A stretch of 64,000 nucleotides of DNA from Oscarella lobularis. Taxonomy: Eukaryota > Porifera > Homoscleromorpha > Homosclerophorida > Oscarellidae. The position numbers and the translations under genes are program-made. Below the pieces are notes generated by a model. It was not told where the DNA came from. It saw nothing but the letters and a program-made list of their open reading frames with translations, and did no database searches. The stretch is taken from NCBI RefSeq assembly GCF_947507565.1, contig NC_089176.1, forward strand, positions 1,736,001 to 1,800,000, given 5' to 3'. This document shows, one piece after another, positions 1 through 18,029 of the stretch (position 1 is the first letter of the stretch; the number at the start of each line of letters is the position of its first letter).

Positions 1-646
1 TGATCTGATTGTACCCATCGATCAAAGTGAGTTGGCTTTGGCTTCTCCACGCAAAAGTGCAAAAGCGTGCGACAACCCAAAGCTGTTGTGCTCTTCTTTA
101 GCAGCTAATGAAGCTGACCTGCTGATGGCCAATGAACAATAGTTACGTCGGCAGGTAAGAGAAGGCATTCCAATGAAATGCCTTCTTGGAGGTATTCCAA
201 CGGAATGTCTCCTACAATAACACAAAATTTTGGAAAATTTTTTATACCTCAAAAACTTCAACAAATCTTTGCGACAAATGAAAGGAAAAAAGAATAGTCA
301 AAGTCAATGACTAAAGCTTTTTTAAAACTGCAAATCAAGGTTAGGAAAATATATAAAATACGTAGTAATATGAGACATCTTTTTTACAGTAAATCAATCA
401 ATCAATCAAAATATCATTCAAAAAATCAATTAATCAATTAGTCAAAAATCGATTAATCAATCAATGTATTACATCATGCTGGGGACATGACGATAGCAAG
501 TTACCTCCTATGGGAAAAGATTAGCGAAGTGAGCCAAGTGAGCCGTTTACAGCATGTTTATTCAAGACATAATTATTACAGACATAAAATTAAAAGACAA
601 ATAAGAAATGTATATATATATATATACTTGCTAAACACATAGATAA
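1..646. other. Non-coding A/T-rich stretch with simple repeats
   Basis: No convincing gene is seen. It holds AATC-type simple repeats at about 391-470 and a TA run at about 611-626. A short minus-strand open frame at 22-264 shows no recognisable domain and is probably chance. Confidence 0.5.
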
Positions 647-1211
647 TTAGTCATCCCTATCTAAAAGTTTCACTTCGTCCATCTCCTCCTCCTCCTTCTC
701 CCCTTCCTCCATCTTTTCCTCCTCCACCTCCTCCTTCTTCTCTTCCTCTTTCTTTTCCTCTTCCTTCTTCTCTTCCACCTCCTCCTTCTTCTCTTCCTTC
801 TTGTCTTCCTCTTCCTGCTTCTGTACCTCCTCCTTCTTTTCCTCTGGTGGCTTGCGCTGGCCACTGCGCTGGCCGCCGCCCCGAATCACATTGAGGGCGG
901 CGGCCAGCATTTCTTCGCCTCCGCCGCTCGGGCGGAGAAACCGCCATGGTGCGATCACTACTTCAAGTGATCCACCATGGCTGCTCGATCGCATCACAAA
1001 GTCACTAAAGAAAAAATTAAATATTAAAATAATTCTTTCGCGAGCGATCTTACTTTTCGGAGCGACGCCGACCGCGACCGCTTCCGCGGCGATTGCGACC
1101 ACGTCGACCTTGGCCACGGCCACGGCCGCGACCGCGGTCGACGCGATCGCTCATGCCGCCGCCACGGCCACGGCCAGCGCCGCCCGTTCCTTGCTCAGCT
1201 GTCGAAGACAT
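647..1211 (-). CDS. RGG-repeat protein with Glu/Lys-rich tail, two exons
   Basis: Exon 1 is 1211-1052 and exon 2 is 1002-647, joined over a 49-bp GT..AG intron ending TTTTCTTTAG; the frame is continuous across the join. The product is about 170 residues. Residues 10-50 are Gly/Arg repeats (RGRG, GRGQGRRGR) of the kind that bind RNA or are arginine-methylated. A short middle stretch of about 50 residues has no recognised fold. The last 75 residues are almost only E and K and end in LLDRDD. The N-terminus resembles the Arg/Gly leader of ribosomal protein uS5 (RPS2), but no S5 domain follows, so it is not named. A nuclear or RNA-associated role is inferred from composition only. The purine-rich strand of exon 2 makes chance open frames in all phases, so the model rests mainly on the clean intron. 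Confidence 0.5.
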
Positions 1212-1350
1212 TGCGCGCTGTGTGTGAGTGACGTAAAAATGAAAAGGGTGAGCACGTGTTTTATTTATTTATTTAAAACGGTAACAGCGGTGGGAGGCTC
1301 CTCATGATGGCTATCCAAGCCATCATTATCTAGTATAGGGAGAAAGAGTA

Positions 1351-2010
1351 CATGCTCGTCTCGGCCACGCCTCCTTATCAGTTGCTCAAGAAACGCCCGA
1401 TTTCTCCGAATCCGAAGGTTCTCTAGCCTTCTAGGCAACTCGAAAAGGTTACTAAGGGTGTAAATAATGCTTCTAAATGTAGCTTTTAACAAGCGACGGA
1501 TCCCTAAAGCCCGTTTTTTCAACATGCGACTTTGTGTAGCTTTCCTGATCGTTCTGCAGGCTTTCGGAACCGCAAAGTACATTCTAACTCTAGGCTAACG
1601 ACGTCAAAGTGCAACTGACATCTTCAAAAGCATCTGCGTTTCACGATTATCGAGACGAAGACGAGTTTCGAGCATGCACCCTTCTTACGAGGGTACAAAT
1701 TTGTCTTGATCAATCGCAGATGCTTTTGAAGATGTCAGTTGCACTTTGACGTCGTTAGCCTAGAGTTAGAATGTACTTTGCGGTTCCGAAAGCCTGCAGA
1801 ACGATCAGGAAAGCTACACAAAGTCGCATGTTGAAAAAACGGGCTTTAGGGATCCGTCGCTTGTTAAAAGCTACATTTAGAAGCATTATTTACACCCTTA
1901 GTAACCTTTTCGAGTTGCCTAGAAGGCTAGAGAACCTTCGGATTCGGAGAAATCGGGCGTTTCTTGAGCGGGGTCACAACTGATAAGGGGGCGTGGCCGA
2001 GGCGAGCATG
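1351..2010. repeat. 660-bp inverted repeat (palindrome with 78-bp spacer)
   Basis: Arm 1 (1351-1637) and arm 2 (1716-2010) are near-perfect reverse complements. The main difference is a short insertion in arm 2 near 1969-1977. Each arm carries the same open frame beginning MYFAVPKACRTIRK, which runs on past the arm on the minus side (1582-1265) and is cut by the insertion on the plus side (1771-1983). The frame is basic and matches no family I recognise. It may be a foldback transposon or an inverted duplication of an exon. Confidence 0.8.
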
Positions 2011-2550
2011 GATCCACTCAATGTACTGGTGTTTCTAATCCCTCTCTTTCTAAAATCCGTGGTTAGACCAGACCCTTAGCGAAGGGTCTGGTATCCAGAC
2101 TAAGGAGTGCCTCCCTGACGCAAAAGCGTTTATTAGTTTAATATTGGCAAGGAATCAACCCAAGTTCAGGTGAGCCCTCTTAACAGGAAACTAATGTTGC
2201 AGTTTCACTCACTGTGCGGGCAGGAGACTAGACGGCTCAAAAACCTTTCTTAAGAAGACGTATTGAGCGGAAGAGCTATGCAGCTGTTCAAGAAGAAATT
2301 TGATTCACAAATTTAGAAACTGGAACTGACAAGAGCAAGATAGCACGGATATCGTTTGAACAGGTGAAAGTACTGTGGGATTTTCTCGGCATTTTTTACG
2401 TCGGCGTAAAGGCGCAGGCTGCACGATTTCGTGTATGGTAGCCAAGGGCTTCACGCTTAATTTTTTTCTGTGTTCGTCGCAGCAGCAGCGAAAGGGGCGG
2501 AGAGGCGTAATTAATTATAGTAAGTTGGCCAACGCGTAGTCCTCTTAGGA

Positions 2551-2576
2551 GGGGGGGGGGGGGGGGGGGGGGGGGG
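2551..2576 (+). repeat. Poly-G run (26 G)
   Basis: Uninterrupted G tract directly visible. It could form a quadruplex or be a site of length error in the assembly. Confidence 0.9.
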
Positions 2577-4343
2577 CAAGCCTCTTATCACCACACACGC
2601 GCACGCACTGACTTGAATCATATACTTCTGCGGTGAAGCTGCTAGCTAGGCGATAGAGCTCGCTGTCAGAGTATGACACGTGCCGACGGTTGATCGACTT
2701 TGTCGATGAAGTAATTGGCTTCGTGCAGGGTATGTGCTCGGAGAATTTTGATTACTTATAGGCGAAGAGCTCATTAGTAGCGCATTGTCTCAGTATGCTT
2801 AGATTCGTCTCGTGAATGCTGCCAGCTATGGAAGTGTCTTTTCTTTTGCGGTGTCTACCTTTATTTCCGACCCAGGTTTATCACAGACATAGCGATGTCG
2901 CTTGTGATGTCAAGAAATTCTCTATGCAAGGGCGTCATTTTGAAGGCGGTAAGTAAAAGCAGTTCGTCCATTTACCGATCGATATTAGGATTCTTATAGG
3001 AACACTTTGCCCGGCCTCCTTCGCCTCGGCGAAAGGGTTTACACAAGGCGCACTGTTCTCCTTGCGACCGCATTGGCCTGAGCCGGGTAGCTAGGAACAG
3101 AGAAACGCCTTGATGACGTGAAAAAGAATTATCGTAGAGCACTATAGCTGGTAAGCGCGCTGGCACTCGAGGCCTGTTTCCTTTCTCGTTACTTTGAACA
3201 GGACTTGGCGTCACGAGCGTTTCCAATTGATTAATTGTTTGTTGCGCTTCTATGCAAGTACGTGAGCGTGGGCGTGGGCGGTTTTATTCCGCCCTGCATG
3301 GGCACTTCCTTGCTTTCTATTCAGTTGTTTTAGCTACAAAACGATCTATTTAATTGTTTTTGCTACGAAACGATGTTGGCCTATAGCCGTAGCACTTTGC
3401 AGGTGTTGAAACGTTGCTTTCGTTTGCTCTAATATGCAGCACACCCATCGTTTTTGTACACCCCACGCATTAGCTTGGGCGCTGTTGCGCCGTCCGTCGT
3501 ACGTGTTTGGTAAGTGTTTGGGCAAGTGTCTGGAGGAAAGGAATTTTCCTAACGTCGACAGACACTGCTACTCATGCGAACGGCTATCTATTAGGGCACT
3601 CGAGTGTGGGACCGTATAACATAATAGACCCTGTCCTCATGCGAACGCTTCCTCCCTCTCATACGGAAAAGCGTAGAGCTACAATGTCAGCCTATAATGT
3701 ACGAGACTGGATACATATCTGAGGCGCGCTATGCAGAGGCAGCTAAAGAGCCAGCTTGAGCCAGCTGCCTAGATGTATACGTACACAGTACAATGTCAAT
3801 TCGATCCGGGTCGGACCCGGCCAAGCTAGCAGTTCTATACTTAATTTGTTTAATTATAATGCACGTAAACCCACTCTTATAGCTAGGTTCCACCATAGAT
3901 GGCATGCCACACCTGCCACACTACTAAAGGCCACAGAGAGAAGAATCTAGCTAGGCGACGGCATCAGGCTTGCCACTGTGACTCGGAAAAGTTTGCTCAA
4001 GCGTGGACAAATAAATACTTGTAAACTTCGGTGTGCCAAAAATGTCACAGCAATAGCTGAAGCCGGCCGGCCGCGGCTTACTGTACTAAAATAGCATATA
4101 TGTAGATATAGAGAACCTCTAGCATGCAGTGAAGATGTGTCCGAAAGACGTTTGGTCTAATCTTGCCATGCATAAACCGGCGCTTTTTCAGGCAGTTATT
4201 TTTGACAATGACTAGTGTCGACTCCGTATTGATTTGGTATCCGGGACCTAAATTCAAAAACAAACAACAAGTTTACAGAACGAGATCAGCGAACACAGCC
4301 GCAAAATAAGGTTTTTAAAGACGGATTAGACCTCGGAAAGGTA

Positions 4344-4400
4344 GTAAGTGATGTCGTGAGCGCGTGTAAGCGATGTCGTGGGCGCGTGTAAGCGACTCGG
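4344..4400. repeat. Short tandem repeat, about 22-bp unit
   Basis: About two and a half copies of a unit containing GTAAGYGATGTCGTG followed by RGCGCGT. Confidence 0.6.
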
Positions 4401-5427
4401 ATGGATGTCGTGAGCACTTTGGCTTATTACGCTCGTACGTAGAAGTTGTACTCAGATGTACACTCTGTCTGCCCTTGTGAAGAATGATCAAGATCAGGTG
4501 AGGTTCCTTTCGAGGAAACGAAATGTTTCCGTATAGCCGCCAGGTGACAAGTGGACCTACGGACAGGCTTATAAACGGCAGAGGTCCGTCTAACGAAGAA
4601 ATAGAATGCATGTATTAGTCTGTTTTAGATATGAAACTTGGTCTTCGTGCTCGTTTAGAAACGGTCGAGCCCTGTTGTGCATGGTGAGGTAGGCAAAAAC
4701 TACAATACTATCATGATGCTGTTAGTTAGCCTGTGGTTGGTTCAAACCCGTTTCTCTCACTGGAGCATTGCTTGGCTCCATAACCACGTTTTACATTGTG
4801 GCCAGTCAAATTTTGCTCTGAGAAGGCGTGAGGGAATTGCCATTCTCAGGTAATTTGTGCTTGTCAGATTTGCTTAACAGTTTAGGCATTAGCAGCGAAT
4901 TAAACGCCGGAGACGTCTAGGAAAGGTGCGACACTTGTCTGACGAGCTAATATCAAAAGCGTTTGTGTTTTTAATTTTTACCGTCTGTGACCGACGTCTA
5001 GACGCGTAGTGATTAGAATCCTTTGACGTCGTTTTGTTGCGCCGCAGGGAGGATTCTGAACGAGTTTTCTCTTCCTTTTCAGAATTGCGCGCGAGTTTGC
5101 TGTGTTAGTTCTAGTCAACCAGATGTTGCTCTCGAATTGATCACGCCATTTGCCTTCTGCAAGGCCTTCAACAGCGTTGGCGGTAAAATAATTGGACATT
5201 CTTTGTCTAATTGCTGATTGATTTTAGGCCCCTCATGCGAAGGTTTAGCCCTCCTCCCAGAGCGAGGGGGAGGGGAGCGCCTTTAGCTAGAATCCGGTGA
5301 GATGCGCGGAGTGCGTGCCAGAGGCGATCGAACTCCCTTTGCATTGTGTTCTCCTTTTTTTGGCCAGCTCTCAATTACTAATCTCTCTATAGCGTCGTAC
5401 GCAGACAAGGAAAAGACTGTTGCAAAG

Positions 5428-13412
<7,985 letters not shown>

Positions 13413-13612
13413 NNNNNNNNNNNNNNNNNNNNNNNNNNNNNNNNNNNNNNNNNNNNNNNNNNNNNNNNNNNNNNNNNNNNNNNNNNNNNNNNNNNNNNNN
13501 NNNNNNNNNNNNNNNNNNNNNNNNNNNNNNNNNNNNNNNNNNNNNNNNNNNNNNNNNNNNNNNNNNNNNNNNNNNNNNNNNNNNNNNNNNNNNNNNNNNN
13601 NNNNNNNNNNNN
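13413..13612. other. Assembly gap, 200 N
   Basis: Exactly 200 N, starting inside EGF 20. Sequence after the gap is a MITE and not EGF, so the gap size is likely a placeholder and an unknown number of EGF exons plus the 3' end of the gene are missing. Confidence 0.95.
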
Positions 13613-13870
13613 CCGGGGTTGTTATCTACTGTGACGTCACCCTTTCGGTAGCAATTGTGTTCAAAATACGGGAGAGTATGACATCACAATGAATGTGATG
13701 TCATAAAGGCACCTTTGTGTGTGATTGGCCTAAGAGCGATTGTGACGTGAGCGTTACCGACAGACAGACAGACAAACACTTTGGTTTTTGGGCGATCACG
13801 TTTGAGACCCCCTCCCACCAGGGCGCGCGCGGGCTTCGCCCGCGCGCCCTGGTGTTCGGGGAATTAACGC
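13613..13870 (+). mobile_element. MITE-like interspersed repeat, copy 1
   Basis: Shares long blocks with 15024-15150 (same strand) and 55013-55372 (opposite strand): GTGACGTCAC, TATGACATCACA, AAGGCACC, TGATTGGCC, a short GACA run, GATCACGTTTG, and a hairpin of GGGCGCGC type ending near CCTGGTGTTCGGGGAA. It has no open frame of note. It carries CCAAT-like and CRE-like boxes. Confidence 0.75.
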
Positions 13871-14146
13871 AGTTGCCTAAAAGGAAAAGGGACACACTAG
13901 ATACCTTAGGTCCAGGACTTCGAGCTTCTGATATATCCATTTCGTACGCTTCGCAGTAGTGTCCATTCGACTCCGTACGAAGAGATCTACCAACTTTGAT
14001 GACTGCAAAGGCACGAGACTGCGCTCTTCGAAAGTTCTGACAAAAGCAAGAGCATGAAAAAGCTAGAACCCTGGCTAGAACATGCAAAAGCAACACCGTG
14101 CGCTACTTTTTTCTTTTTTTCAATACCGTATCCGGGATGCCATAAG

Positions 14147-14515
14147 ATGGCGGCTGAAGTCCTTCTCGCGCTGAAAGAAGCGAAAAAAAATAGCCTCGAC
14201 GCTTGCGAACGAGCTGAAAAGGCTACCGGAATCTTGTCTTTGCCTTTTCGCATGCTGAGCGATAGCGCCGAAACCTACGCAGCCTTTCGTGGCGATTTTA
14301 CGTCGATTTCTGCGACTAGTCTATATGCTCCAAATCGCCGCTTTGAAATCATTTCCGGACAAAGATCAACTGAGTTCTTTCCCAAAGATCCTCCAAGAGA
14401 CGCCCACTTTCTCCTCACCGGATCGCTAAATGTAAGAAGGGCCAGATTTTCACGAACTTTCAATAAATCGTTTGCGTTTCAGCGACAGAAATCGGCGTTA
14501 AACATCCTCGAATGA
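14147..14515 (+). CDS. Unknown 105-residue protein, two exons
   Basis: Starts at the ATG inside AAGATGGCGGC, a YY1-type initiator context common at animal promoters. Exon 1 is 14147-14431 (95 codons), the intron 14432-14482 (GTAAGA..TTTCAG, 51 bp) and exon 2 14483-14515, ending SALNILE. The product begins MAAEVLLALKEAKKNS and has a short amphipathic start and a mixed middle; no signal peptide or membrane segment. I do not recognise it. The intron length is a multiple of three and open, so retention would also keep the frame. It could be the first exon of the RNF213-like locus downstream, but no evidence links them. Confidence 0.4.
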   Translation: MAAEVLLALKEAKKNSLDACERAEKATGILSLPFRMLSDSAETYAAFRGDFTSISATSLYAPNRRFEIISGQRSTEFFPKDPPRDAHFLLTGSLNVRRARFSRTFNKSFAFQRQKSALNILE

Positions 14516-14859
14516 TGGCTAACGGAGAAAGTCTGCGCAATTTGCTGTATGGAACGAATGCCTCACAGCCTCCAAGGTCTCAACAGCACGGAACTAGATA
14601 ATGATGGCCTTTCGTGAGCCATCATGGGATCCCCGAACACCCTCAGCACATTCTTATTACTCTAATTTTAGTAAAGCCTATTTGCACTTTGCATCGCACT
14701 GCCTAACCAACGTGAGTTGGCATGCTTTATTTTCCGCAAAAGCCTACAATTTGACTTCTTATGTAAGGGCGACACAGACTCGGAGCTACACCCCTCTTAG
14801 CCCTAACCTCTGCCTGCCTCTTTGGGTGATCGTGTCACGAGGCCCATTATCAGCTCGCA

Positions 14860-14907
14860 GTTGGGTTTGCGTGCTGCGAGCTTCGCTCGCTGCACGACAA
14901 ACCCAAC
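14860..14907. repeat. Short foldback hairpin
   Basis: GTTGGGTTTG and CAAACCCAAC arms with a second inner inverted repeat (GCTGCGAGC / GCTCGCTGC), the layout of the small foldback elements seen elsewhere in the window. Confidence 0.6.
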
Positions 14908-15023
14908 GTGCTCCTTTACTGCGTTCCCTTTATGAACGTTACTGATAAAGCTCATTGCTATGTGCCCGTTATGTATTATGTATTTATCCTCGATAATGTA
15001 GCCTGTATACTACTGTGTACTCG

Positions 15024-15150
15024 TTCCTGTCATAAAGGCACCTGTGTGTGTGATTGGCCTAAGTGCGATTGTGACGTCAGGGTATACCGACAGGCAGACA
15101 GACAGACAAACACTTTCCGATTTTGGCCGATCACGTTTGGGAGGGAAATA
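15024..15150 (+). mobile_element. MITE-like interspersed repeat, copy 2 (partial)
   Basis: Matches the central part of the copy at 13613: AAGGCACCTGTGTG, TGATTGGCC, GTGACGTCA, CAGACAGACAGACAAACAC and GATCACGTTTGGGAGG. Flanking sequence differs. Confidence 0.75.
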
Positions 15151-15535
15151 AGTCTTCTGAGCGGACCGTCTGAAAGGCTCGTGAAGTGAATTGCATCTCT
15201 TCCTGATCTCGTAGCCAATCGATTACGCGCTCAGAACAGTACTGTACTAGAGATTTTGTCAATCGTTTATGGACTATGCAGATGCGTGTTTCTACCTAAG
15301 GCTTACTTTCGTCTAGTAGCAAAGTCAATTACGATAGTGGATCGTCTTAGAGGTATATTTTCAAAGACATGCGTAGGAGTGACTGCTCCTTGTTGGAAAG
15401 GTTTTTCTACTCATGGTGACGCAGGTGAAGAACACGACAGAGCCAAGTCAATAGTTATTAAGAAAATTTGCTCAGCGCTTGATGTCATCGTCAGTTACTT
15501 ACTGCCTTGCTTTGACTCTCTGACTCTGAAGGATC

Positions 15536-17990
15536 CGCTTTGGCGTTGATTGGCTTTTCACGGACCTACCACCGGGAGAGCGTGACGATCACTTGTGATG
15601 ACGATCCGTATTATGATGCGGAAGGTAAAAACGGGAATCTTCAATCAAATTCGGTGTCAGTCGAACTTTTGAGACTTTTATCTATCAATAAACCTTTTTT
15701 CTGTGTGATGCGTTTCTGGCAGAGACACGCCTGGAGGTCCACGTAACGCTTCACTCTCTGCTTCATTCCGAGTGGAATTGGAAAGAAGACAAGCGATTTG
15801 CTATTGGTAGATTGGGAAACGCTAGACTCGGGAATTGGAAATGGAGTACCATAACAATGGAAGTAATCTTTGCGAGCCCCCGGTTTACTCCGCTGCGTTA
15901 CGAAGAGTTCCTTTCACCCACCCAGCAAGAGCCATGGTTCTAGTCGAAGGATCCGGACATCGTGATCACGTCTTCCAGGCGAACTTTCCGAAATTGATCA
16001 AAGCCGAAGTGGATGGAATGATAGCGGAAGCCTTGCAGGTAAGTGTAGTCAGGATTGGAAGAATGATTCCGTTTCAGATCGAGAACGAGGTCGCCTTGCC
16101 GGCGCTCTGCAGAGACTATTTGACGACTCTTCTATGGCAAAAATACTTCAAAGTGTTTTGGTGAAAAGCGAGGAAGAAATGGCCAAGCTTACCTTCACGA
16201 TTTTGTTCACATGGTTCATAATCCAAAGGGAGCAGAAGACTTTGAAGTAACGTGAACGTTTTGACGTGCCTTCTTTAATAATATTTGTAATTCTAGCTTG
16301 TTTTTAACGCGGATTCAACGAGATGGCGCGGATATCTACAGAGGAAGATGTTTTGAATGCTCCTCCTGTCCGCCGTCTTACACTTCCGACTATTCATGCT
16401 GCCTACGAAGCCGTCAAGCTTCGTCTTAACCGATACTCCGAACTTACAGTCTAGTCGTCTGAGCTGTTTATCAGCAGCTTGGCTCAAGAGCAGGAGATGA
16501 AATGGTTAGGATTGATGTTAATACTATTTTCCTAATAACATACATCTCTCGTCCGTTTTGCAGACTTTGGATACGGTTGCGTTTACCATCTTTCTGGAAA
16601 ATCTTCAGCCAAAGTCGAGACTGACCTGGTTACATCGTGTTCAGGAAGCAAGCGAGACCCTGCGTCGAGGCTTGGCTGGCTATGTCCGTTGAAAGCTTCT
16701 CAATGCGAACAGCACTTTGCGGGGAGGCTCGGTATACTGTAGTACAAAATCAGTTAAAACACTTTGTCTTTTACCATCCGTGGTAGATCTATTTGGACAA
16801 AAATATCCCCGTTCGTCTCTACTTCGAACACAAAGATCATAGGAAGAAGCAGTTTTGCTGTCATACTGGCTGGGGAGACTATGAAAAGTAATACAAAACC
16901 GAGAATTTTTGTTTCCGGCTACGTTTTCTTGCAGCGCCTCGTCTCACAATCCTGATTTTGGTGCTCTTGAGACGATAGAGTCGATTCTTTGATTTTTGAA
17001 TGATACTCGTCAGGAGTGCTCGAAAAAACTACTCGGGTACTGTAGTCATTGATTTTACTGCTCACCTGACATTGATACTTTGTAGCCCAAACGGTGGCGA
17101 ATGCGTTGTGTGCGAAAATATGTGGAAAGAGCCAGTCGAACCCAGTCGAACTGCCTTGCCATCATATCTTCTGCCTTTAGTGCATTCGTGAGTGGATCAC
17201 GGAAGAGTGTCGAACTTGTCCCACTTGCAGAGCAGTCGTTCCACAGCAGTTCGATTTTTGTCCTTCAGAGAAGCTAAAGTTAGTAACGTCTGCATCAATG
17301 ATTTCACGTGGCTTCTGTTCCAATTCATAGCCAAAAGCATCCGGTTTCGTTAAATTCAAAAGTTGTTGCACAGCCTTCTTCATGGAACTCGTAGCTGTGT
17401 ACAGTTTCAACGAGCACGCTCAAACGCCACCGCAACGGGATCTAGTTGAGCTGCTCATGAACTTGATCACTCAATGACGTACGGGTAAAGTGGAAACTAG
17501 CCGTTTCGCCTTTCAGCTCCGATGTCATCGACGCAACTCCTACCGTTCGATCGTTTCTCTTGCAGCTCTTACTTCGACACACGTATTAGAAACTGTTTTT
17601 ACTTCTTTTCATTAATCATCATGTTTTCTTAGCACTCAAGAGGCAGTGATCCACGTTCCACGAATACTTTGAACACACGCGAAGCGCAATCAGGGAGCAC
17701 GCTCACGGCGACGTTTCGCGGCGATCAGAAGAGGAGCTCGCGGTTATTTTTGCGCAGTAAAACGTTTTGAGATATTTCACTAAATTAAATTTTTAAATCC
17801 TGACGAGAATTTTTTTTCTTGGATTCTTTGACTCGAAGAGCATCTCTGGCTCAGAACGTTGTCTTGGTTGATCGATTACGGTATGCAGTGCATAACCTGC
17901 AGACGGATCGACACAGCGTTCCGTATCTTCAAGCCGTCGCTTCTGCTCGCTTCGGCTTGTGCGTAGATATTGCATTTCATGGATACGGCT
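15536..17990 (+). pseudogene. RNF213-like E3 ligase locus, broken
   Basis: Around 15720-15870 a reading begins ETRLEVHVTLHSLL and contains RLGNARLGNWKW, a CBM20-like signature as in the N-arm of RNF213. At 17090-17270 a RING finger is clear (CVVCE, LPCHHIFC, CIREWI, CPTC), followed by AFFMELVAVYSFNEHAQTPP, typical of the RNF213 segment after the RING. At 17520-17990 come SDVIDATPTVRSFLLQLLL and an Arg/Leu-rich helix (LVDRLRYAVHNL). The RING is broken by a 10-bp tandem duplication (CCAGTCGAAC twice, near 17132) and by a TAG in place of the residue before the second-last Cys pair; another TAG lies near 17328. The large AAA+ part is absent. RNF213 proteins are giant cytosolic ATPase/ubiquitin ligases. 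The locus ends where the satellite begins. Confidence 0.6.
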
Positions 17991-18029
17991 AAACCGCCTT
18001 TGCATGCCGCAGCTGCCGGTCTTGAATTT

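Larger units (their letters stand above)
2011..5427. other. Intergenic stretch, no recognisable gene
   Basis: Open frames here are short (under 85 residues), lack paired splice sites and show no motif. Local features are a 10-bp-stem hairpin (ACCAGACCCT/AGGGTCTGGT, about 2066-2091) that resembles fragments of the foldback family seen at 21.7 and 61.4 kb, a poly-G run, and a short tandem repeat near 4344. Confidence 0.5.
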
